60,353 nt of DNA, taken from assembly GCA_027064045.1 (NCBI GenBank), contig JAMOQK010000012.1, positions 1-60,353 on the forward strand. Reading direction: 5' to 3'. Below are positions 34,919 to 45,429 of the stretch, piece by piece. The notes under the pieces were generated by a model. It made no database searches and was not told the origin of the DNA. It saw only the letters and a program-made list of their open reading frames with translations. The stretch's first letter is position 1; the number at the start of each line of letters is the position of its first letter. The DNA is from Sulfurimonas sp. GTDB taxonomy: Bacteria; Campylobacterota; Campylobacteria; Campylobacterales; Sulfurimonadaceae. The position numbers and the translations under genes were made by a program.

Positions 34919-36126
34919 GTTTTTTATCGTACGAAACAAGTCAAAATATGTTAGACCTTCTTCAAGTAAATTCTACTAGAAGTGAAAATGTTGCACTTAG
35001 CTGTTCACTTTCAAGAGTGTTGGCAAAAGATGTAGTAGCTCAGTTTAATGACCCTCAGTTTGCAACTGCTTCTATGGATGGTTATGCTGTTAAATTTGAA
35101 GATCTTGATGGTGAAAATATAACTATCTTAGGTGATAATCCTGCTGGAAGTGATGAACAGAGAGTTATAAACAATGGTGAGTGTATAAAAACCTTTACAG
35201 GTTCAAAGATGCCAGAGGGTAGTGACACTTTAATTCAGATAGAAAATGTAACAGTTGAAGACGATAAAATAATTATTAATGAAAAAGTACCGTTTGGCTC
35301 ATCTGTTCGCCCCATAGGTGAAGGGTATAAATCTGGTGATGTTTTGATTAAAAAAGGGACAAAAATAGGTTTTGCCGAGATTGGTGTAATGGCTGGACTA
35401 AATCAAGTTATGGTAAGTGTAGCACTTCGCCCAAGAGTAGCTATCATAGCAACAGGGAGCGAGATACTTGATTTGGGTGTAAACTCTAGCAATCCTGCAC
35501 AAATCAGAAGTTCAAATAACTATACATTAGCAGCCCTTTTTGAGAGTGCTGGTGCAGAAGTTATTCAGCTTGGAACGGTTGGAGATGATAGAGATAGCAT
35601 TATGCAAACTTTTGAGAATGCTCTTTCTTGTGCTGATATTGTAGTTAGTACAGGTGGTGTGAGTGTTGGGGATTATGATTTTGTAAAAGATATAGTTCCA
35701 CGACTTGGTGCTGAGGTTGTTTACAAAGGTGTAGCAATAAAACCAGGCAGACATATCATGGTAGCTCAAAAAGAATCAAAATTTGTTTTGGCACTACCTG
35801 GTTTTGCCTACTCATCAACTGTAACTTCTATACTTTTTGGACTTCCTCTTGTGGCAAGAATGTTAGGAAAAGACAAAGCATATAAAACAGTAGGTGCAAA
35901 ACTGAGTGAAGATTTTAAAAAGAGAAGTAGGTTTACAGAGTTTACTGCTTGTAATGTGGTTGTAGAAGATGGTGAATATTTTGTAAACTTTGAAGGTAAA
36001 AAAGTTGGAAGCAGTGCAATCTTAACAAACATGTTAGATGATAGTGCATTGATGGTAACAGGCGAAGATGACGGAGACTTACCAAAAGGTACATTTGTTA
36101 GTGTGATTTTGTTAGATAGTTTTTAA
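34915..36126 (+). CDS. moeA: MoeA, molybdopterin molybdenumtransferase
   Basis: The 403-residue protein has the MoeA landmarks: ASMDGYAVK, FTGSKMPEGSDTLIQ, the MogA-like core IATGSEI and STGGVSVGDYD, and LALPGFAYSS (most relatives have LPGNP). It inserts molybdate into adenylated molybdopterin. The start overlaps moaE in ATGA. Its 3' end overlaps convergent rnhB by 4 bases. Confidence 0.9.
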   Translation: MSFLSYETSQNMLDLLQVNSTRSENVALSCSLSRVLAKDVVAQFNDPQFATASMDGYAVKFEDLDGENITILGDNPAGSDEQRVINNGECIKTFTGSKMPEGSDTLIQIENVTVEDDKIIINEKVPFGSSVRPIGEGYKSGDVLIKKGTKIGFAEIGVMAGLNQVMVSVALRPRVAIIATGSEILDLGVNSSNPAQIRSSNNYTLAALFESAGAEVIQLGTVGDDRDSIMQTFENALSCADIVVSTGGVSVGDYDFVKDIVPRLGAEVVYKGVAIKPGRHIMVAQKESKFVLALPGFAYSSTVTSILFGLPLVARMLGKDKAYKTVGAKLSEDFKKRSRFTEFTACNVVVEDGEYFVNFEGKKVGSSAILTNMLDDSALMVTGEDDGDLPKGTFVSVILLDSF

Positions 36127-36671
36127 AACAGGGTTGCCTGAAGTGCTTTTAGTTTGTAACTTCTCCTATGAAGTTTACAATATCCGTACTTCTTGATTAA
36201 CTCCACATGCCTAGCAGTGCCATAACCTTTATGTTTTTCAAACTCATATTGTGGGTATTTTTTAGCTTCTTTGATTATATCTCTATCGTGTGTAACTTTT
36301 GCTAGTATGGAAGCAGCACTTACTTCTGCTACTTTTCCATCAGCTTTTATCATTGTCTGCAAACCTTTAACACCAAAAGTGGTGTTTCCATCAAAAAGGT
36401 AACTATTGGCCTCTAAATTTTGCATGATCTCTCTAAGCCCACATGCCAAACATTTAGAAATCCCATCATCATCTATTTGTTTTGGGGAGAATTTAGCTAT
36501 ATGGTAGCTAGAGTTTTTGATAATTTTTTCAAAAAGTAGCTCCCGTTTTCTAGGAGTTAGTTTTTTAGAGTCATTTAATCCATCAACCATAGAGTGTAAA
36601 ATGCACCCAGCCATAACTAAATCTCCAGCTATTGGACCACGACCCGCTTCATCAATGCCGCATAATATCAT
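36123..36671 (-). CDS. rnhB: ribonuclease HII
   Basis: The 182-residue protein begins CGIDEAGRGPIAGD, with the catalytic Asp-Glu pair of the DEAGRG motif. It continues with the lysine-rich NDSKKLTPRKRE, then ADGKVAEVSAASILAKVTHD and HKGYGTARH. It removes ribonucleotides from DNA. Two copies of the overrepresented 10-mer are within it (36203, 36438). Confidence 0.93.
   Translation of the reverse strand: MILCGIDEAGRGPIAGDLVMAGCILHSMVDGLNDSKKLTPRKRELLFEKIIKNSSYHIAKFSPKQIDDDGISKCLACGLREIMQNLEANSYLFDGNTTFGVKGLQTMIKADGKVAEVSAASILAKVTHDRDIIKEAKKYPQYEFEKHKGYGTARHVELIKKYGYCKLHRRSYKLKALQATLF
36203..36211 (-). repeat. GGCATGTGG(A) motif copy
   Basis: Lies in rnhB, read R-H-V-E. Confidence 0.75.
36438..36447 (-). 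repeat. GGCATGTGGG motif copy
   Basis: Lies in rnhB, read L-A-C-G. Confidence 0.8.
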
Positions 36672-37736
36672 CTAATCCCCCAATGCCCAAATATCAAAAG
36701 GTATCATTTGTACTCTTGATAGTGGATGTGATATGGTTGATTCTTTGTTCATAGTTATTGCTATGACGATTTTGATTTGATGTGTGAATATAAACTCCTC
36801 TATTGCTTCTATCTTTTTAAACAACATCCTTTCATCTGCGAAAGGTTTGCACAAAATTACCTTGTTGGCATGTGGGATATAAAAATCTATCCCATCATCA
36901 TAAAAACATGTTGTATTTGATTTTAATAATTCTAAATATACCATATTTTCAAACAATCTAGTAAAATGTTTATCTATGCTGAGTGCAGATTTTAGTGAAG
37001 TGTCACAAAGGTAGAGTTTTTTAGTAGCTTTTTTATGTTCAAATTTTTCTAAATTATGAATATAGTTTTTTTTAACTAAGTTTTCATAAGATTTATATAG
37101 TTTGTCTTTTGATATTTTTCTGCTGTTTTTTAGTCTCTCATATATAGTGTAAGCAGAAACTTTTTGACTCATCATCTTTGCACAAAATTTAAGTATATCA
37201 AACTCCATATCATCAAGAGTGTATTTTAATGTTTTTTGTATGTAAAGGTTTCTGCTGTCTGAATGTAGTTTATGCATGTGGGCAAATCCACCAAGTTGGA
37301 AAAAATGGTTGAGTGCAGAGGAGTCGTACTTGTGTTCATAAGCTAAAAACTCTTCATAATCAAGTGGATAGACTCTAATGGTATCTAAAAAATCTATATT
37401 GTAAGGTTTTTGAGATGATATGATAAGTTGAGATACATTTGCAAACTTAAATCTTTCATCATAATTATCAAGCACAAGTATATCTATTTTATTATCTAGG
37501 CAAAATTTTGGCATGTGGATATTGAATCTATCTATATCTATCCTTACATCGCTACAATCAACATAAAGGTAACTGCTTTTTTTCTTTGATAAAAGATGAT
37601 TTTTGATAAGTTTTGTTTTTCCACTTTGAGCTATACCATTTATCTGATAACTTTTTTCATCAATATAAATTTTTCTATCTACATATTTATCCATATATAA
37701 ATCTATTTTATAAAATTCTTCTAGTAAAATTTGCAT
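36672..37736 (-). CDS. AAA_14/DUF4143-type ATP-binding protein
   Basis: The 354-residue protein has a P-loop (INGIAQSGKTKLI, near residue 36), a Walker B-like DILVLDNYD and a sensor-like QLIISSQK. A winged-helix-like middle and a C-terminal ENMVYLELLKS segment resemble DUF4143. Such archaeal-type ATPases are common but of unknown function. It is co-directional with rnhB, with its stop touching the rnhB start. Two full motif copies and one near-copy lie inside. Confidence 0.7.
   Translation of the reverse strand: MQILLEEFYKIDLYMDKYVDRKIYIDEKSYQINGIAQSGKTKLIKNHLLSKKKSSYLYVDCSDVRIDIDRFNIHMPKFCLDNKIDILVLDNYDERFKFANVSQLIISSQKPYNIDFLDTIRVYPLDYEEFLAYEHKYDSSALNHFFQLGGFAHMHKLHSDSRNLYIQKTLKYTLDDMEFDILKFCAKMMSQKVSAYTIYERLKNSRKISKDKLYKSYENLVKKNYIHNLEKFEHKKATKKLYLCDTSLKSALSIDKHFTRLFENMVYLELLKSNTTCFYDDGIDFYIPHANKVILCKPFADERMLFKKIEAIEEFIFTHQIKIVIAITMNKESTISHPLSRVQMIPFDIWALGD
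36867..36876 (+). repeat. GGCATGTGGG motif copy
   Basis: Lies antisense in the ATPase gene; the coding strand is read P-H-A-N. Confidence 0.8.
37510..37518 (+). repeat. GGCATGTGG(A) motif copy
   Basis: Lies antisense in the ATPase gene; the coding strand is read H-M-P-K. Confidence 0.75.
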
Positions 37737-37831
37737 AGTGTAATTTTAGCACTTCCTTATTAAAAGGAAATAAATTTATATAAAAATTGACTTTTAACCC
37801 CTAAAAGCTTGAATATTAGAGTTAGTTTGGG

Positions 37832-37837
37832 TACAAT
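37832..37837 (+). promoter_or_regulatory. -10 box of the S10 operon
   Basis: TACAAT preceded by TTTGGG lies 56 bases before rpsJ, and a GAAGGA ribosome-binding site lies at the end of the leader. The 157-base gap upstream of rpsJ holds this element and the start of the divergent ATPase gene; no other structure stands out. Confidence 0.5.
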
Positions 37838-37892
37838 TTCGCTCCCTTAAATAGTTGGGCTAGGATCCAACGAGTTCTTTAGAAGGAAAATT

Positions 37893-38204
37893 ATGGAAAA
37901 AATTCGTTTAAAATTGAAAGCTTATGATCATCGTGTACTTGATAGATCTGTAGCATCAATCGTTGAGGCTGTAAAGCGTACAGGTGCCCAAATTCGTGGT
38001 CCAATCCCTTTACCAACAAAAATTCGTAAATATACAGTTTTAAAATCTGTTCATGTTAACAAAAAAGCTCGTGAGCAATTTGAGATTCGTATGCACGCAA
38101 GAATGATTGACATTGTGTCTGCAACACCAGAAACTGTTGATTCATTAATGAAACTAGATTTAGCGCCGGAAGTGGATGTAGAAGTTCGCTCTATGGACAA
38201 ATAG
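37893..38204 (+). CDS. rpsJ: 30S ribosomal protein S10
   Basis: The 103-residue protein has the S10 core [15 protein letters not shown] and [10 protein letters not shown]. First gene of the S10 operon. The GAAGGA ribosome-binding site is strong, and codon use from here on (many CGT arginine codons) differs from the flanking AGA-rich genes, as expected for high expression. Confidence 0.97.
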   Translation: MEKIRLKLKAYDHRVLDRSVASIVEAVKRTGAQIRGPIPLPTKIRKYTVLKSVHVNKKAREQFEIRMHARMIDIVSATPETVDSLMKLDLAPEVDVEVRSMDK

Positions 38205-38212
38205 GAGTAGTC

Positions 38213-38788
38213 GTGGAATATATTGTTGAAAAAATCGGTATGAGCCGTACTATCACAGTACCAAGTAAACCAGTTACTCTTTTAAGAGTTCTTGATGCTA
38301 AAGTGTGTGAAGTGAATGAAGGTAGCGCTATTGTAGCTTACAACAGTGGCAAAAAAATGAATAAAGCAATTGAAGGTCAACAGAAGAAATATTCTCTTTC
38401 TGCTGAGTTTAACCGTTTTGTTACTTTAGAAGTATCAAATACTGAAGCTGGTGATTTAGATTTAGCACCTTTAGCAGAAGCTAAAGTTTTAAAATCTACT
38501 TTTACTACTAAAGGTCGCGGTTTTTCTGGTGGTATGAAAAGATGGAATTTCAGTGGTGGTCCTGCATCTCACGGTCATAGATTTGGTCGTAGAACAGGTT
38601 CTATCGGTAATGCTGAGTGGCCAGGTCGTGTAATGAAGGGTAAAAAAATGCCTGGACAATACGGAAATACACAAAATAGTGTTAAAAATGAGATCGTTTC
38701 TTACGATGCTGAAAATAAAATTATTGCAGTTTTAGGTTCAGTAAGTGGTGCTAACGGTACTTTAGGTCGTGTAAAGGTAGCTTCGTAA
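38213..38788 (+). CDS. rplC: 50S ribosomal protein L3
   Basis: The 191-residue protein starts at GTG with [12 protein letters not shown] and has the [20 protein letters not shown] loop and [11 protein letters not shown]. It binds near the 23S 3' end and starts large-subunit assembly. The stop and the rplD start overlap (TAATG). Confidence 0.96.
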   Translation: MEYIVEKIGMSRTITVPSKPVTLLRVLDAKVCEVNEGSAIVAYNSGKKMNKAIEGQQKKYSLSAEFNRFVTLEVSNTEAGDLDLAPLAEAKVLKSTFTTKGRGFSGGMKRWNFSGGPASHGHRFGRRTGSIGNAEWPGRVMKGKKMPGQYGNTQNSVKNEIVSYDAENKIIAVLGSVSGANGTLGRVKVAS

Positions 38789-39402
38789 TGAGCGCAATTA
38801 TTTTAAATGAAAAAATGGAAAAAGCGTCTGAGGCGGCATTACCAGAGAGTTTTTCAGGAATCAACCCTCATAACCTTTACCTATATGTAAAATCTGTTCA
38901 AGCTGCTCAAAGAGCAAATACAGCAATTACTAAAGGTAGAAGTGATGTAAGAGGTGGTGGTAAGAAACCATGGGCTCAAAAAGGTGGCGGTCGCGCTCGT
39001 GCTGGGTCTCGTCGTTCTCCTATATTCGTAGGTGGTGGTAAGGCTTTTGGTTCTCAAAACAACCGTAACTACGATTTAAAAGTAAATAAAAAGCAAAAAA
39101 AACTTGCTTTAAACTTTGCTTTAAATGAGCATGCACAAAATGGTTCTCTGTTTATTGTAGATAGCATCTCTGTTGAGTCTGGTAAAACTAAAGACGCTGC
39201 AGCAATGTTTAAAGCATTAAACCAAAGAGATACTCTTTTTGTTAAATCTTTATTAGATGAAAAAACATTCCTAGCATTTGAAAATCTTCACCAAACTTAT
39301 GTTGTTGAAGCAAATGAATTAAATGCGTATTTAGCTGCTAACTATCGTTCAATCGTGATAGAAAAAGCTGTATGGGAAACTCTAACAGGTGAGGCTAAGT
39401 AA
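38788..39402 (+). CDS. rplD: 50S ribosomal protein L4
   Basis: The 204-residue protein carries the L4 extended loop [19 protein letters not shown]. In E. coli L4 represses this operon through a leader hairpin; the leader here is only about 50 bases and shows no similar structure. Overlaps rplC and rplW by one base each. Confidence 0.96.
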   Translation: MSAIILNEKMEKASEAALPESFSGINPHNLYLYVKSVQAAQRANTAITKGRSDVRGGGKKPWAQKGGGRARAGSRRSPIFVGGGKAFGSQNNRNYDLKVNKKQKKLALNFALNEHAQNGSLFIVDSISVESGKTKDAAAMFKALNQRDTLFVKSLLDEKTFLAFENLHQTYVVEANELNAYLAANYRSIVIEKAVWETLTGEAK

Positions 39403-39683
39403 TGGCAGATATTACAGATATTAAATCTATATTATATACAGAGAAGACTCTTGGTATGCAAGAAGATGGTGTGATTGTTGTTCAAACATCACCTCGTATG
39501 AGCAAAACAGGTCTTAAAGAGGTGTTTCGTGAGTATTTTGGAATCATTCCAACAAAAATTAACTCACTTAACCAAAGCGGAAAAACAAAAACATTCCGTG
39601 GTGTGAAAGGTAAACAAAATGACTTCAAAAAGTTTTATGTTACTTTACCTGAAGGCGCACAAATAGAAAGTTTGGCGGTATAA
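39402..39683 (+). CDS. rplW: 50S ribosomal protein L23
   Basis: The 93-residue protein has the L23 pattern ILYTEKT, and [20 protein letters not shown] in its extended loop. It sits at the exit tunnel and docks trigger factor and SRP. Confidence 0.95.
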   Translation: MADITDIKSILYTEKTLGMQEDGVIVVQTSPRMSKTGLKEVFREYFGIIPTKINSLNQSGKTKTFRGVKGKQNDFKKFYVTLPEGAQIESLAV

Positions 39684-39684
39684 C

Positions 39685-40530
39685 ATGGCAATAAAAACTT
39701 ATAGACCAATAACTCCGTCTCGTCGTTTTTACACTAATGTTGATAGTTCTGACATTACTGCAAAAGCTAGTGTTCGTTCACTGTTAGTAAAACTTCCAAC
39801 AACTGCTGGTAGAAATAACAATGGTCGTATCACATCTCGTCATAAACAAGCTGGTGCTAAAAAACTTTACCGTATCATAGATTTTAAAAGAAATAAATTT
39901 GGTATAGAAGGTACTGTAGCAGCGATTGAATATGATCCATACAGAAACTGTCGTATCGCATTGATTAATTATGCTGACGGTGAAAAAAGATATATACTTC
40001 AACCAAAAGGTTTAAGTGTTGGAGATGTTATCTCTTCTGCTGAAGCTGGTTTAGATGTTAAACCTGGTAATGCTATGAAACTTAAAAATATACCTGTTGG
40101 TACACTAATTCACAATGTTGAGCTTAAAACTGGTAAAGGTGGACAAATGGTTCGCTCTGCTGGAACATCTGCTCAGATTATGGGTCGTGATGGTAAATAT
40201 GTTTCGCTTCGTATGCCTTCATCAGAAATGCGTTTAGTGCTTGGTGAGTGTTTAGCTACTATTGGTAGTGTTGGAAATGAAGAGTTTGCTAACATTGTTA
40301 TAGCAAAAGCTGGTCGTCAAAGACACTTAGGTATTCGTCCTCAAACTCGTGGTTCTGCAATGAATCCTATTGATCACCCACATGGTGGTGGTGAAGGTAA
40401 AACGAATTCAGGTCGTCATCCAGTTACTCCTTGGGGTAAACCAACTAAGGGTGCGAAAACTCGTCGTAAAAAAGCAAGTGATAAACTTATTATTACTCGC
40501 CGTAAACCAAATGCAAAAAGGGTAGGCTAA
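39685..40530 (+). CDS. rplB: 50S ribosomal protein L2
   Basis: The 281-residue protein has [10 protein letters not shown] at the start, [19 protein letters not shown], and the catalytic-region [13 protein letters not shown] with the conserved histidine. It is slightly longer than the E. coli protein. Confidence 0.97.
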   Translation: MAIKTYRPITPSRRFYTNVDSSDITAKASVRSLLVKLPTTAGRNNNGRITSRHKQAGAKKLYRIIDFKRNKFGIEGTVAAIEYDPYRNCRIALINYADGEKRYILQPKGLSVGDVISSAEAGLDVKPGNAMKLKNIPVGTLIHNVELKTGKGGQMVRSAGTSAQIMGRDGKYVSLRMPSSEMRLVLGECLATIGSVGNEEFANIVIAKAGRQRHLGIRPQTRGSAMNPIDHPHGGGEGKTNSGRHPVTPWGKPTKGAKTRRKKASDKLIITRRKPNAKRVG

Positions 40531-40805
40531 TGGCTCGTTCAGTTAAAAAAGGTCCATTCGTAGATGCTCATTTAATCAAAAAAGTTGAAGCAGCGAAAGC
40601 TAGTGGAGACAAAAAACCTATTAAAACTTGGTCAAGAAGATCTATGGTTCTTCCTGATATGGTTGGTTTAACATTAAATGTTCATAATGGTCGCCAATTT
40701 GTTCCTGTATATATTACAGAGAATCATATTGGTTATAAACTTGGTGAATTTGCACCAACTCGTACATTTAAGGGCCATAAAGGCTCTGTTCAGAAGAAAG
40801 GGTAA
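40530..40805 (+). CDS. rpsS: 30S ribosomal protein S19
   Basis: The 91-residue protein begins [16 protein letters not shown] and has [15 protein letters not shown]. It binds the head of the 30S subunit with S13. It overlaps rplB by one base. Confidence 0.97.
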   Translation: MARSVKKGPFVDAHLIKKVEAAKASGDKKPIKTWSRRSMVLPDMVGLTLNVHNGRQFVPVYITENHIGYKLGEFAPTRTFKGHKGSVQKKG

Positions 40806-40807
40806 TC

Positions 40808-41125
40808 ATGGCTAGAGCATTATTAAAATTTATCCGTGTTTCACCTATCAAATCTCGTCTTATTGCAAGAGAAGTTCAAGGTATGAATGCAGAAGAAGCA
40901 TTAGCAGCTTTAGAATTCACTCCAAATAAGGCAGCTAAAATTATCTCTAAAGTTATTGCATCAGCAGTAGCTAACAGTGGTAATGAAGCTGAAGATTGTG
41001 TTATTACATCATGTCGTGTTGACAATGGTCCAGTACTTAAAAGATTCCGTCCACGCGCTCGTGGTATGGCTTCAGGTATCCGTAAACCAACAGCACATAT
41101 CTTAGTAGAAGTAGAGGGTAAATAG
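40808..41125 (+). CDS. rplV: 50S ribosomal protein L22
   Basis: The 105-residue protein has [16 protein letters not shown] and the beta-hairpin tip [15 protein letters not shown] that reaches into the exit tunnel. Confidence 0.96.
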   Translation: MARALLKFIRVSPIKSRLIAREVQGMNAEEALAALEFTPNKAAKIISKVIASAVANSGNEAEDCVITSCRVDNGPVLKRFRPRARGMASGIRKPTAHILVEVEGK

Positions 41126-41126
41126 A

Positions 41127-41843
41127 ATGGGTCAAAAAGTTAATCCTATTGGTCTTCGTCTTGGTATAAATCGTAACTGGGAAAGCAGATGGTTTCCTAA
41201 CTTTAAAACTGCTCCGGCAGCTTTAGGTGAAGATCACAAGATAAGAACATTTTTAAAGAAAGAACTTTACTATGCTGGTGTTGCAAACATCATTATAGAA
41301 AGAACAGTTAAAAGACTTCGTGTAACTATCGTTGCAGCTCGTCCTGGTATCATTATTGGTAAAAAAGGTGCGGACATTGAAAAACTTAAAACTGCTGTTC
41401 AAAAGTTAGTTGGTAAACCAATAAGCATAAACATCAAAGAAGAGAAAAAAGCTCAAACTTCAGCACAACTTGTTGCTGAAAATGTAGCTACTCAACTTGA
41501 GCGTCGTGTTGCATTTAGAAGAGCTATGAAAAAAGTTATGCAAGGTGCGCAAAGAAGTGGTGCTAAAGGTATTAAGGTTGCAGTTGCTGGTCGTCTTGGT
41601 GGTGCTGAAATGGCTCGTACTGAGTGGTACTTAGAGGGAAGAGTTCCTCTTCATACACTTCGTGCTAAAATCGACTATGGTTTCGCTGAAGCTCATACTA
41701 CATACGGTATTATCGGTGTAAAAGTATGGATCTTCAAAGGGGAAGTACTTACTAAAGGTGTTCCTGTAGAAGCTAAAGAAGAGAAGAGAGAGCGTCGTCC
41801 AAAACGAACTCCTCGTCGTGAAAATAGTGAAAAGGCTGAATAA
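41127..41843 (+). CDS. rpsC: 30S ribosomal protein S3
   Basis: The 238-residue protein begins [13 protein letters not shown] and has the KH-domain [15 protein letters not shown]. Its C-terminus is a basic and acidic tail. It guides mRNA entry with S4 and S5. Confidence 0.96.
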   Translation: MGQKVNPIGLRLGINRNWESRWFPNFKTAPAALGEDHKIRTFLKKELYYAGVANIIIERTVKRLRVTIVAARPGIIIGKKGADIEKLKTAVQKLVGKPISINIKEEKKAQTSAQLVAENVATQLERRVAFRRAMKKVMQGAQRSGAKGIKVAVAGRLGGAEMARTEWYLEGRVPLHTLRAKIDYGFAEAHTTYGIIGVKVWIFKGEVLTKGVPVEAKEEKRERRPKRTPRRENSEKAE

Positions 41844-41845
41844 TT

Positions 41846-42271
41846 ATGTTGATGCCAAAAAGAACAAAATATCGTAAAGTTATGAAAGGGCGTAACCGTG
41901 GTTATGCTCGTAGTGGCTATAAATTAGCTTTTGGTGACATCGCATTTAAAGCGGTTGAAGCAGGTCGTATTAACTCTCGTCAGATTGAAGCGGCTCGTAT
42001 CTCTGCAACTCGTCACATTAAAAGAAATGGTAAGATTTGGATTCGTGTTTTCCCTGCTAAACCATTAACTGCTAAACCTCTTGAAACTCGTATGGGTAAA
42101 GGTAAAGGTGCAGTTGATCAGTGGGTTATGAACATTAAACCAGGTCGTATCATATTTGAGATGGCTGGTGTACCAGAAGATATTGCTCGTGAAGCATTAA
42201 CTCTTGCTATGCACAAGTTACCATTTAAAACAAAAATAATCACTGCGGAGATGAACAATGAAATATTCTGA
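41846..42271 (+). CDS. rplP: 50S ribosomal protein L16
   Basis: The 141-residue protein begins [11 protein letters not shown], the usual L16 start, and has [19 protein letters not shown] and [12 protein letters not shown]. Its 3' end overlaps rpmC by 14 bases. Confidence 0.96.
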   Translation: MLMPKRTKYRKVMKGRNRGYARSGYKLAFGDIAFKAVEAGRINSRQIEAARISATRHIKRNGKIWIRVFPAKPLTAKPLETRMGKGKGAVDQWVMNIKPGRIIFEMAGVPEDIAREALTLAMHKLPFKTKIITAEMNNEIF

Positions 42272-42446
42272 TTTAGCAGATAAAACAGCAGCAGAGCTTC
42301 AAGCAATGCTAAAAGAGAAAAAGACTGAACTTTTTACTTTAAAAATTAAACAAAAGATGATGCAACTTCAAAACACGAGTGAACTTCGTGTTGCTAAAAA
42401 AGATGTTGCAAAAATCAATACTGCACTTACTGCAGTAGCAAAGTAG
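42258..42446 (+). CDS. rpmC: 50S ribosomal protein L29
   Basis: The 62-residue helical protein is of L29 type ([18 protein letters not shown]). It stabilises the exit tunnel region beside L23. Confidence 0.93.
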   Translation: MKYSDLADKTAAELQAMLKEKKTELFTLKIKQKMMQLQNTSELRVAKKDVAKINTALTAVAK

Positions 42447-42456
42447 GGGCAAGTAG

Positions 42457-42702
42457 ATGGCAAATAAGCGTGAAATTCAAGGTAATGTGATTAAAATTGC
42501 AGGTGATAAAACAGTAACTTTACTAGTTGAACGCCGTGTAATGCATCCTCGTTATCATAAAGTTGTAAAGCGTTTCAAAAAGTACTTAGTACATGATGAA
42601 CGCAATGAGGTAAAAGTTGGTGATGAGATTGTTGCAATTGAGTGTCGCCCACTTTCTAAGACTAAATCTTTTAGACTTAAATCAGTTGTAAAAGGAGCGT
42701 AG
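42457..42702 (+). CDS. rpsQ: 30S ribosomal protein S17
   Basis: The 81-residue OB-fold protein has [14 protein letters not shown] and [14 protein letters not shown]. It is a primary binder of 16S rRNA. Confidence 0.95.
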   Translation: MANKREIQGNVIKIAGDKTVTLLVERRVMHPRYHKVVKRFKKYLVHDERNEVKVGDEIVAIECRPLSKTKSFRLKSVVKGA

Positions 42703-42703
42703 T

Positions 42704-43072
42704 ATGATCCAAGGTTTTACTCGTTTAAATGTAGCTGATAATACAGGTGCTAAAGAGATTATGTGTATTAAGGTACTTGGTGGTTCTAAGCGTCGTTATG
42801 CTTCAATAGGTGATGTTATCGTTGCTTCTGTGAAAAAAGCGACACCAACTGCTAAAGTTAAAAAAGGTAAAGTTGTAAAAGCTGTAGTTGTAAGAACTCA
42901 TAAAGAAGTTCAAAGAGAAAATGGTTCTTTAATCCGTTTCGATGACAATGCAGCAGTTATACTTGATGACAAGAGAGAGCCTATTGGTACTCGTATCTTC
43001 GGACCTGTTGGTCGTGAAGTTCGTTATGCTGGATTTATGAAAATCGTATCTCTTGCACCGGAGGTTGTTTAA
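42704..43072 (+). CDS. rplN: 50S ribosomal protein L14
   Basis: The 122-residue protein has [18 protein letters not shown] and [14 protein letters not shown]. First gene of the spc part of the operon, continuous with the S10 part. Confidence 0.97.
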   Translation: MIQGFTRLNVADNTGAKEIMCIKVLGGSKRRYASIGDVIVASVKKATPTAKVKKGKVVKAVVVRTHKEVQRENGSLIRFDDNAAVILDDKREPIGTRIFGPVGREVRYAGFMKIVSLAPEVV

Positions 43073-43302
43073 TGGCAAAGTTTAATTTCAAAAAAGGTGA
43101 TATTGTAGAGATTATCGCTGGTGATGACAAAGGTACTAAGGCTACTGTTTTATCGGTTATGCCTAAGAAAAACAAAGTTATCGTAGAGGGTTGTAAGATT
43201 GCTAAAAAAGCTATCAAACCAACTGAAGACAATACTAAAGGCGGACATGTTAATAAAGAGATGCCTATAGATGTTTCAAATGTTCGTAAAGTGGAGGCAT
43301 AG
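43072..43302 (+). CDS. rplX: 50S ribosomal protein L24
   Basis: The 76-residue KOW-domain protein has [19 protein letters not shown]. It is shorter than the E. coli protein (about 104 residues), lacking part of the C-terminal extension. Confidence 0.94.
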   Translation: MAKFNFKKGDIVEIIAGDDKGTKATVLSVMPKKNKVIVEGCKIAKKAIKPTEDNTKGGHVNKEMPIDVSNVRKVEA

Positions 43303-43305
43303 TAG

Positions 43306-43851
43306 ATGGCTCGTTTAAAAGAAAAATATTTAGCTTTAAAACCTGAATTACAAAAAGACTTAGAGATTAAAAACCCTATGCAGATTCCTGCATTGGATAA
43401 AGTTGTAATCTCTGTTGGTGCTGGTTTTGCAATGAAAGATAACAAACTTATTAAAAATATTGAAGATACTATCACTACTATTGCAGGTCAAAAAGCAAGT
43501 ACAGTTATAGCTAAAAAATCAGTTGCTGGTTTTAAAGTTCGTGAAGGTATGCCAGTTGGTGTTCGTGTTACACTTCGTGGTGAAAACATGTATAACTTTG
43601 TTGATCGTTTAGTATCTATCGCACTTCCTCGTGTGAAAGATTTCCGTGGAGTTCCAAGAAATGGTTTTGATGGTCGTGGTAACTATAACTTCGGTCTTCA
43701 AGAGCAACTTATCTTCCCAGAGATTAGCTATGATTCAATTATGCAAATCCATGGTATGAATATCACAGTTGTAACAACTGCTGAGTCTGATAAGGCAGCG
43801 TTTACTCTTTTAGAGAAACTTGGTATGCCTTTCACTAAAGGGAGTAACTAA
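43306..43851 (+). CDS. rplE: 50S ribosomal protein L5
   Basis: The 181-residue protein has [29 protein letters not shown] and the C-terminal [13 protein letters not shown]. It binds 5S rRNA. Confidence 0.96.
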   Translation: MARLKEKYLALKPELQKDLEIKNPMQIPALDKVVISVGAGFAMKDNKLIKNIEDTITTIAGQKASTVIAKKSVAGFKVREGMPVGVRVTLRGENMYNFVDRLVSIALPRVKDFRGVPRNGFDGRGNYNFGLQEQLIFPEISYDSIMQIHGMNITVVTTAESDKAAFTLLEKLGMPFTKGSN

Positions 43852-44036
43852 TGGCTAAAAAGTCTATGATAGCTAAAGCGGCAAGAGAACCTAAGTTCAA
43901 AGTTCGTGGTTATACAAGATGTCAAATTTGTGGTCGTCCACACTCAGTTCTAAGAGATTTCGGAATCTGCCGTGTATGTTTTAGAAAAATGGCAAATGAG
44001 GGATTAATCCCAGGTGTTAGAAAGTCTTCTTGGTAA
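43851..44036 (+). CDS. rpsN: 30S ribosomal protein S14, zinc-binding short type
   Basis: The 61-residue protein has the zinc ribbon CQIC...CRVC, separated by 12 residues, and ends in the S14 signature. This is the short, C+ form. The last codons form the left arm of a strong hairpin that continues into the gap before rpsH. Confidence 0.95.
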   Translation: MAKKSMIAKAAREPKFKVRGYTRCQICGRPHSVLRDFGICRVCFRKMANEGLIPGVRKSSW

Positions 44037-44047
44037 GTCCAAGAAGA
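44025..44047 (+). promoter_or_regulatory. hairpin across the rpsN stop codon
   Basis: A perfect 9-bp stem TCTTCTTGG/CCAAGAAGA with loop TAAGT encloses the rpsN stop codon. No T-run follows, so it is not a standard terminator. It could be an RNA processing, stability or protein-binding element inside the operon. Confidence 0.5.
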
Positions 44048-44064
44048 TACTGCTAATAATTAGT

Positions 44065-44082
44065 AGTTGGATTTTTCCAACT
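44065..44082 (+). promoter_or_regulatory. second hairpin before rpsH
   Basis: The stem is AGTTGGA/TCCAACT (7 bp) with loop TTTT, 22 bases upstream of the rpsH start codon. Together with the hairpin at 44025 it fills the only sizeable gap (67 bases) within the operon. Confidence 0.5.
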
Positions 44083-44103
44083 GCACATTTAAGGAATAAA
44101 TAA

Positions 44104-44502
44104 ATGGCAATTAATGATTTAGTATCAGATGCGTTAACTCGTGTTCGTAATGCTGGTATGAGAAGATTACCAGTTACAACTTTAGTTCACTCTAAGAGTG
44201 TTGAAGCTGTAGCAAATATCTTAGTTGATAAAGGTTACTTAGAGTCTGCTAATGTAATCGAAGATGGCGTTAAAAAAACTATTAAAGTTGTACTTAAGTA
44301 TGATGAAAATGGTAAAACTGTAATCAATGAGATGAAAAGAGTTTCTAAACCTGGTAGAAGAGTTTACAAAGGTAAAGAAGATATTAAGCGTTTCAAAAAT
44401 GGTTATGGAACTATTATTGTAAGTACATCACATGGCGTACTACCAAATGACAAAGCTTATGAGCTTGGTATTGGTGGTGAAGTTATGTGTACGGTTTGGT
44501 AG
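44104..44502 (+). CDS. rpsH: 30S ribosomal protein S8
   Basis: The 132-residue protein begins [16 protein letters not shown] and has [10 protein letters not shown] and [13 protein letters not shown]. In E. coli S8 represses the spc operon by binding its mRNA; here the structured leader sits directly before its own gene. Confidence 0.96.
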   Translation: MAINDLVSDALTRVRNAGMRRLPVTTLVHSKSVEAVANILVDKGYLESANVIEDGVKKTIKVVLKYDENGKTVINEMKRVSKPGRRVYKGKEDIKRFKNGYGTIIVSTSHGVLPNDKAYELGIGGEVMCTVW

Positions 44503-44511
44503 GAGAGTAGC

Positions 44512-45048
44512 ATGTCAAGAATTGGAAAATTACCAGTAGATTTTGGTGCTGATATTAAAGTTAGCTCAAATGGAGATGTTATATCGTTTGCCAAAGGCAA
44601 AAATAGTGTTGATTTAGATACAAAAGGAAATGTTGATTTCACAATAGAGGGAAATATTTTAACTTTTAAAAATAAATCAGAAGCTAAAGAGCATAGAGCT
44701 TTTTGGGGAACATATAGAGCATTGGCTCAAAATATCGTTGTTGGTTTAACTACTGGCTATGAGAAAAAACTTGAAATCAATGGTGTTGGTTATAGAGCTG
44801 CTGTTAAAGGTCGTGTTTTAAATCTTCAACTTGGTCATTCTCACGATATTAATTATGATTTACCAGAAGGTATGGAAGCCGTAGTTGAAAAGAATGTAAT
44901 TACTCTTAAAAGCCATGACAAGCAAAAGCTTGGTCAAGTTGCTGCTGAGATTAGATCATTCCGTCCACCAGAGCCTTATAAAGGTAAAGGTGTTAAATAC
45001 ATGGAAGAGCATATCGTGCGTAAAGCCGGTAAAACTGCTAAGAAGTAA
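44512..45048 (+). CDS. rplF: 50S ribosomal protein L6
   Basis: The 178-residue protein starts [10 protein letters not shown] and ends with the [16 protein letters not shown] signature. It lies near the sarcin-ricin loop. Confidence 0.96.
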   Translation: MSRIGKLPVDFGADIKVSSNGDVISFAKGKNSVDLDTKGNVDFTIEGNILTFKNKSEAKEHRAFWGTYRALAQNIVVGLTTGYEKKLEINGVGYRAAVKGRVLNLQLGHSHDINYDLPEGMEAVVEKNVITLKSHDKQKLGQVAAEIRSFRPPEPYKGKGVKYMEEHIVRKAGKTAKK

Positions 45049-45064
45049 GGGAGGGTATTAAAAA

Positions 45065-45421
45065 ATGAATGCAAAAGTATTAAAAAGTAAAATAGCTAAC
45101 CGTTTAAAGCGTAAGCGTCGTATTCGTGCAAAAATATCTGGTTGTGCTTCACTTCCTCGTGTTTCTGTATTTAGATCAAATCGTTACCTAAGTGTACAAG
45201 CGATAGATGATACAACATCTTCAACTATCTGCGCACTACATTCAAAAGGTACTGGTCATAAGGCTAACAAAGAGGGTGCAGCTGCACTTGGTGAAGCATT
45301 TGCTGCTACACTAAAAGAAGCTAACATATCTGAAGTTGTATTTGATCGTAATGGTTACCAATATCATGGTGTTATAGCTGCATTTGGTGACGCACTTCGT
45401 GCAAACGAAATTAAGTTTTAG
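45065..45421 (+). CDS. rplR: 50S ribosomal protein L18
   Basis: The 118-residue protein has a basic N-terminus ([14 protein letters not shown]), [19 protein letters not shown] and [11 protein letters not shown]. It binds 5S rRNA with L5. Confidence 0.96.
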   Translation: MNAKVLKSKIANRLKRKRRIRAKISGCASLPRVSVFRSNRYLSVQAIDDTTSSTICALHSKGTGHKANKEGAAALGEAFAATLKEANISEVVFDRNGYQYHGVIAAFGDALRANEIKF

Positions 45422-45429
45422 GGGACGAG

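Noticed and set aside
44052..44062. Palindrome CTAATAATTAG between the two rpsN-rpsH hairpins
   Set aside because: AT-only, short, and overlapping better stems; probably spacer.
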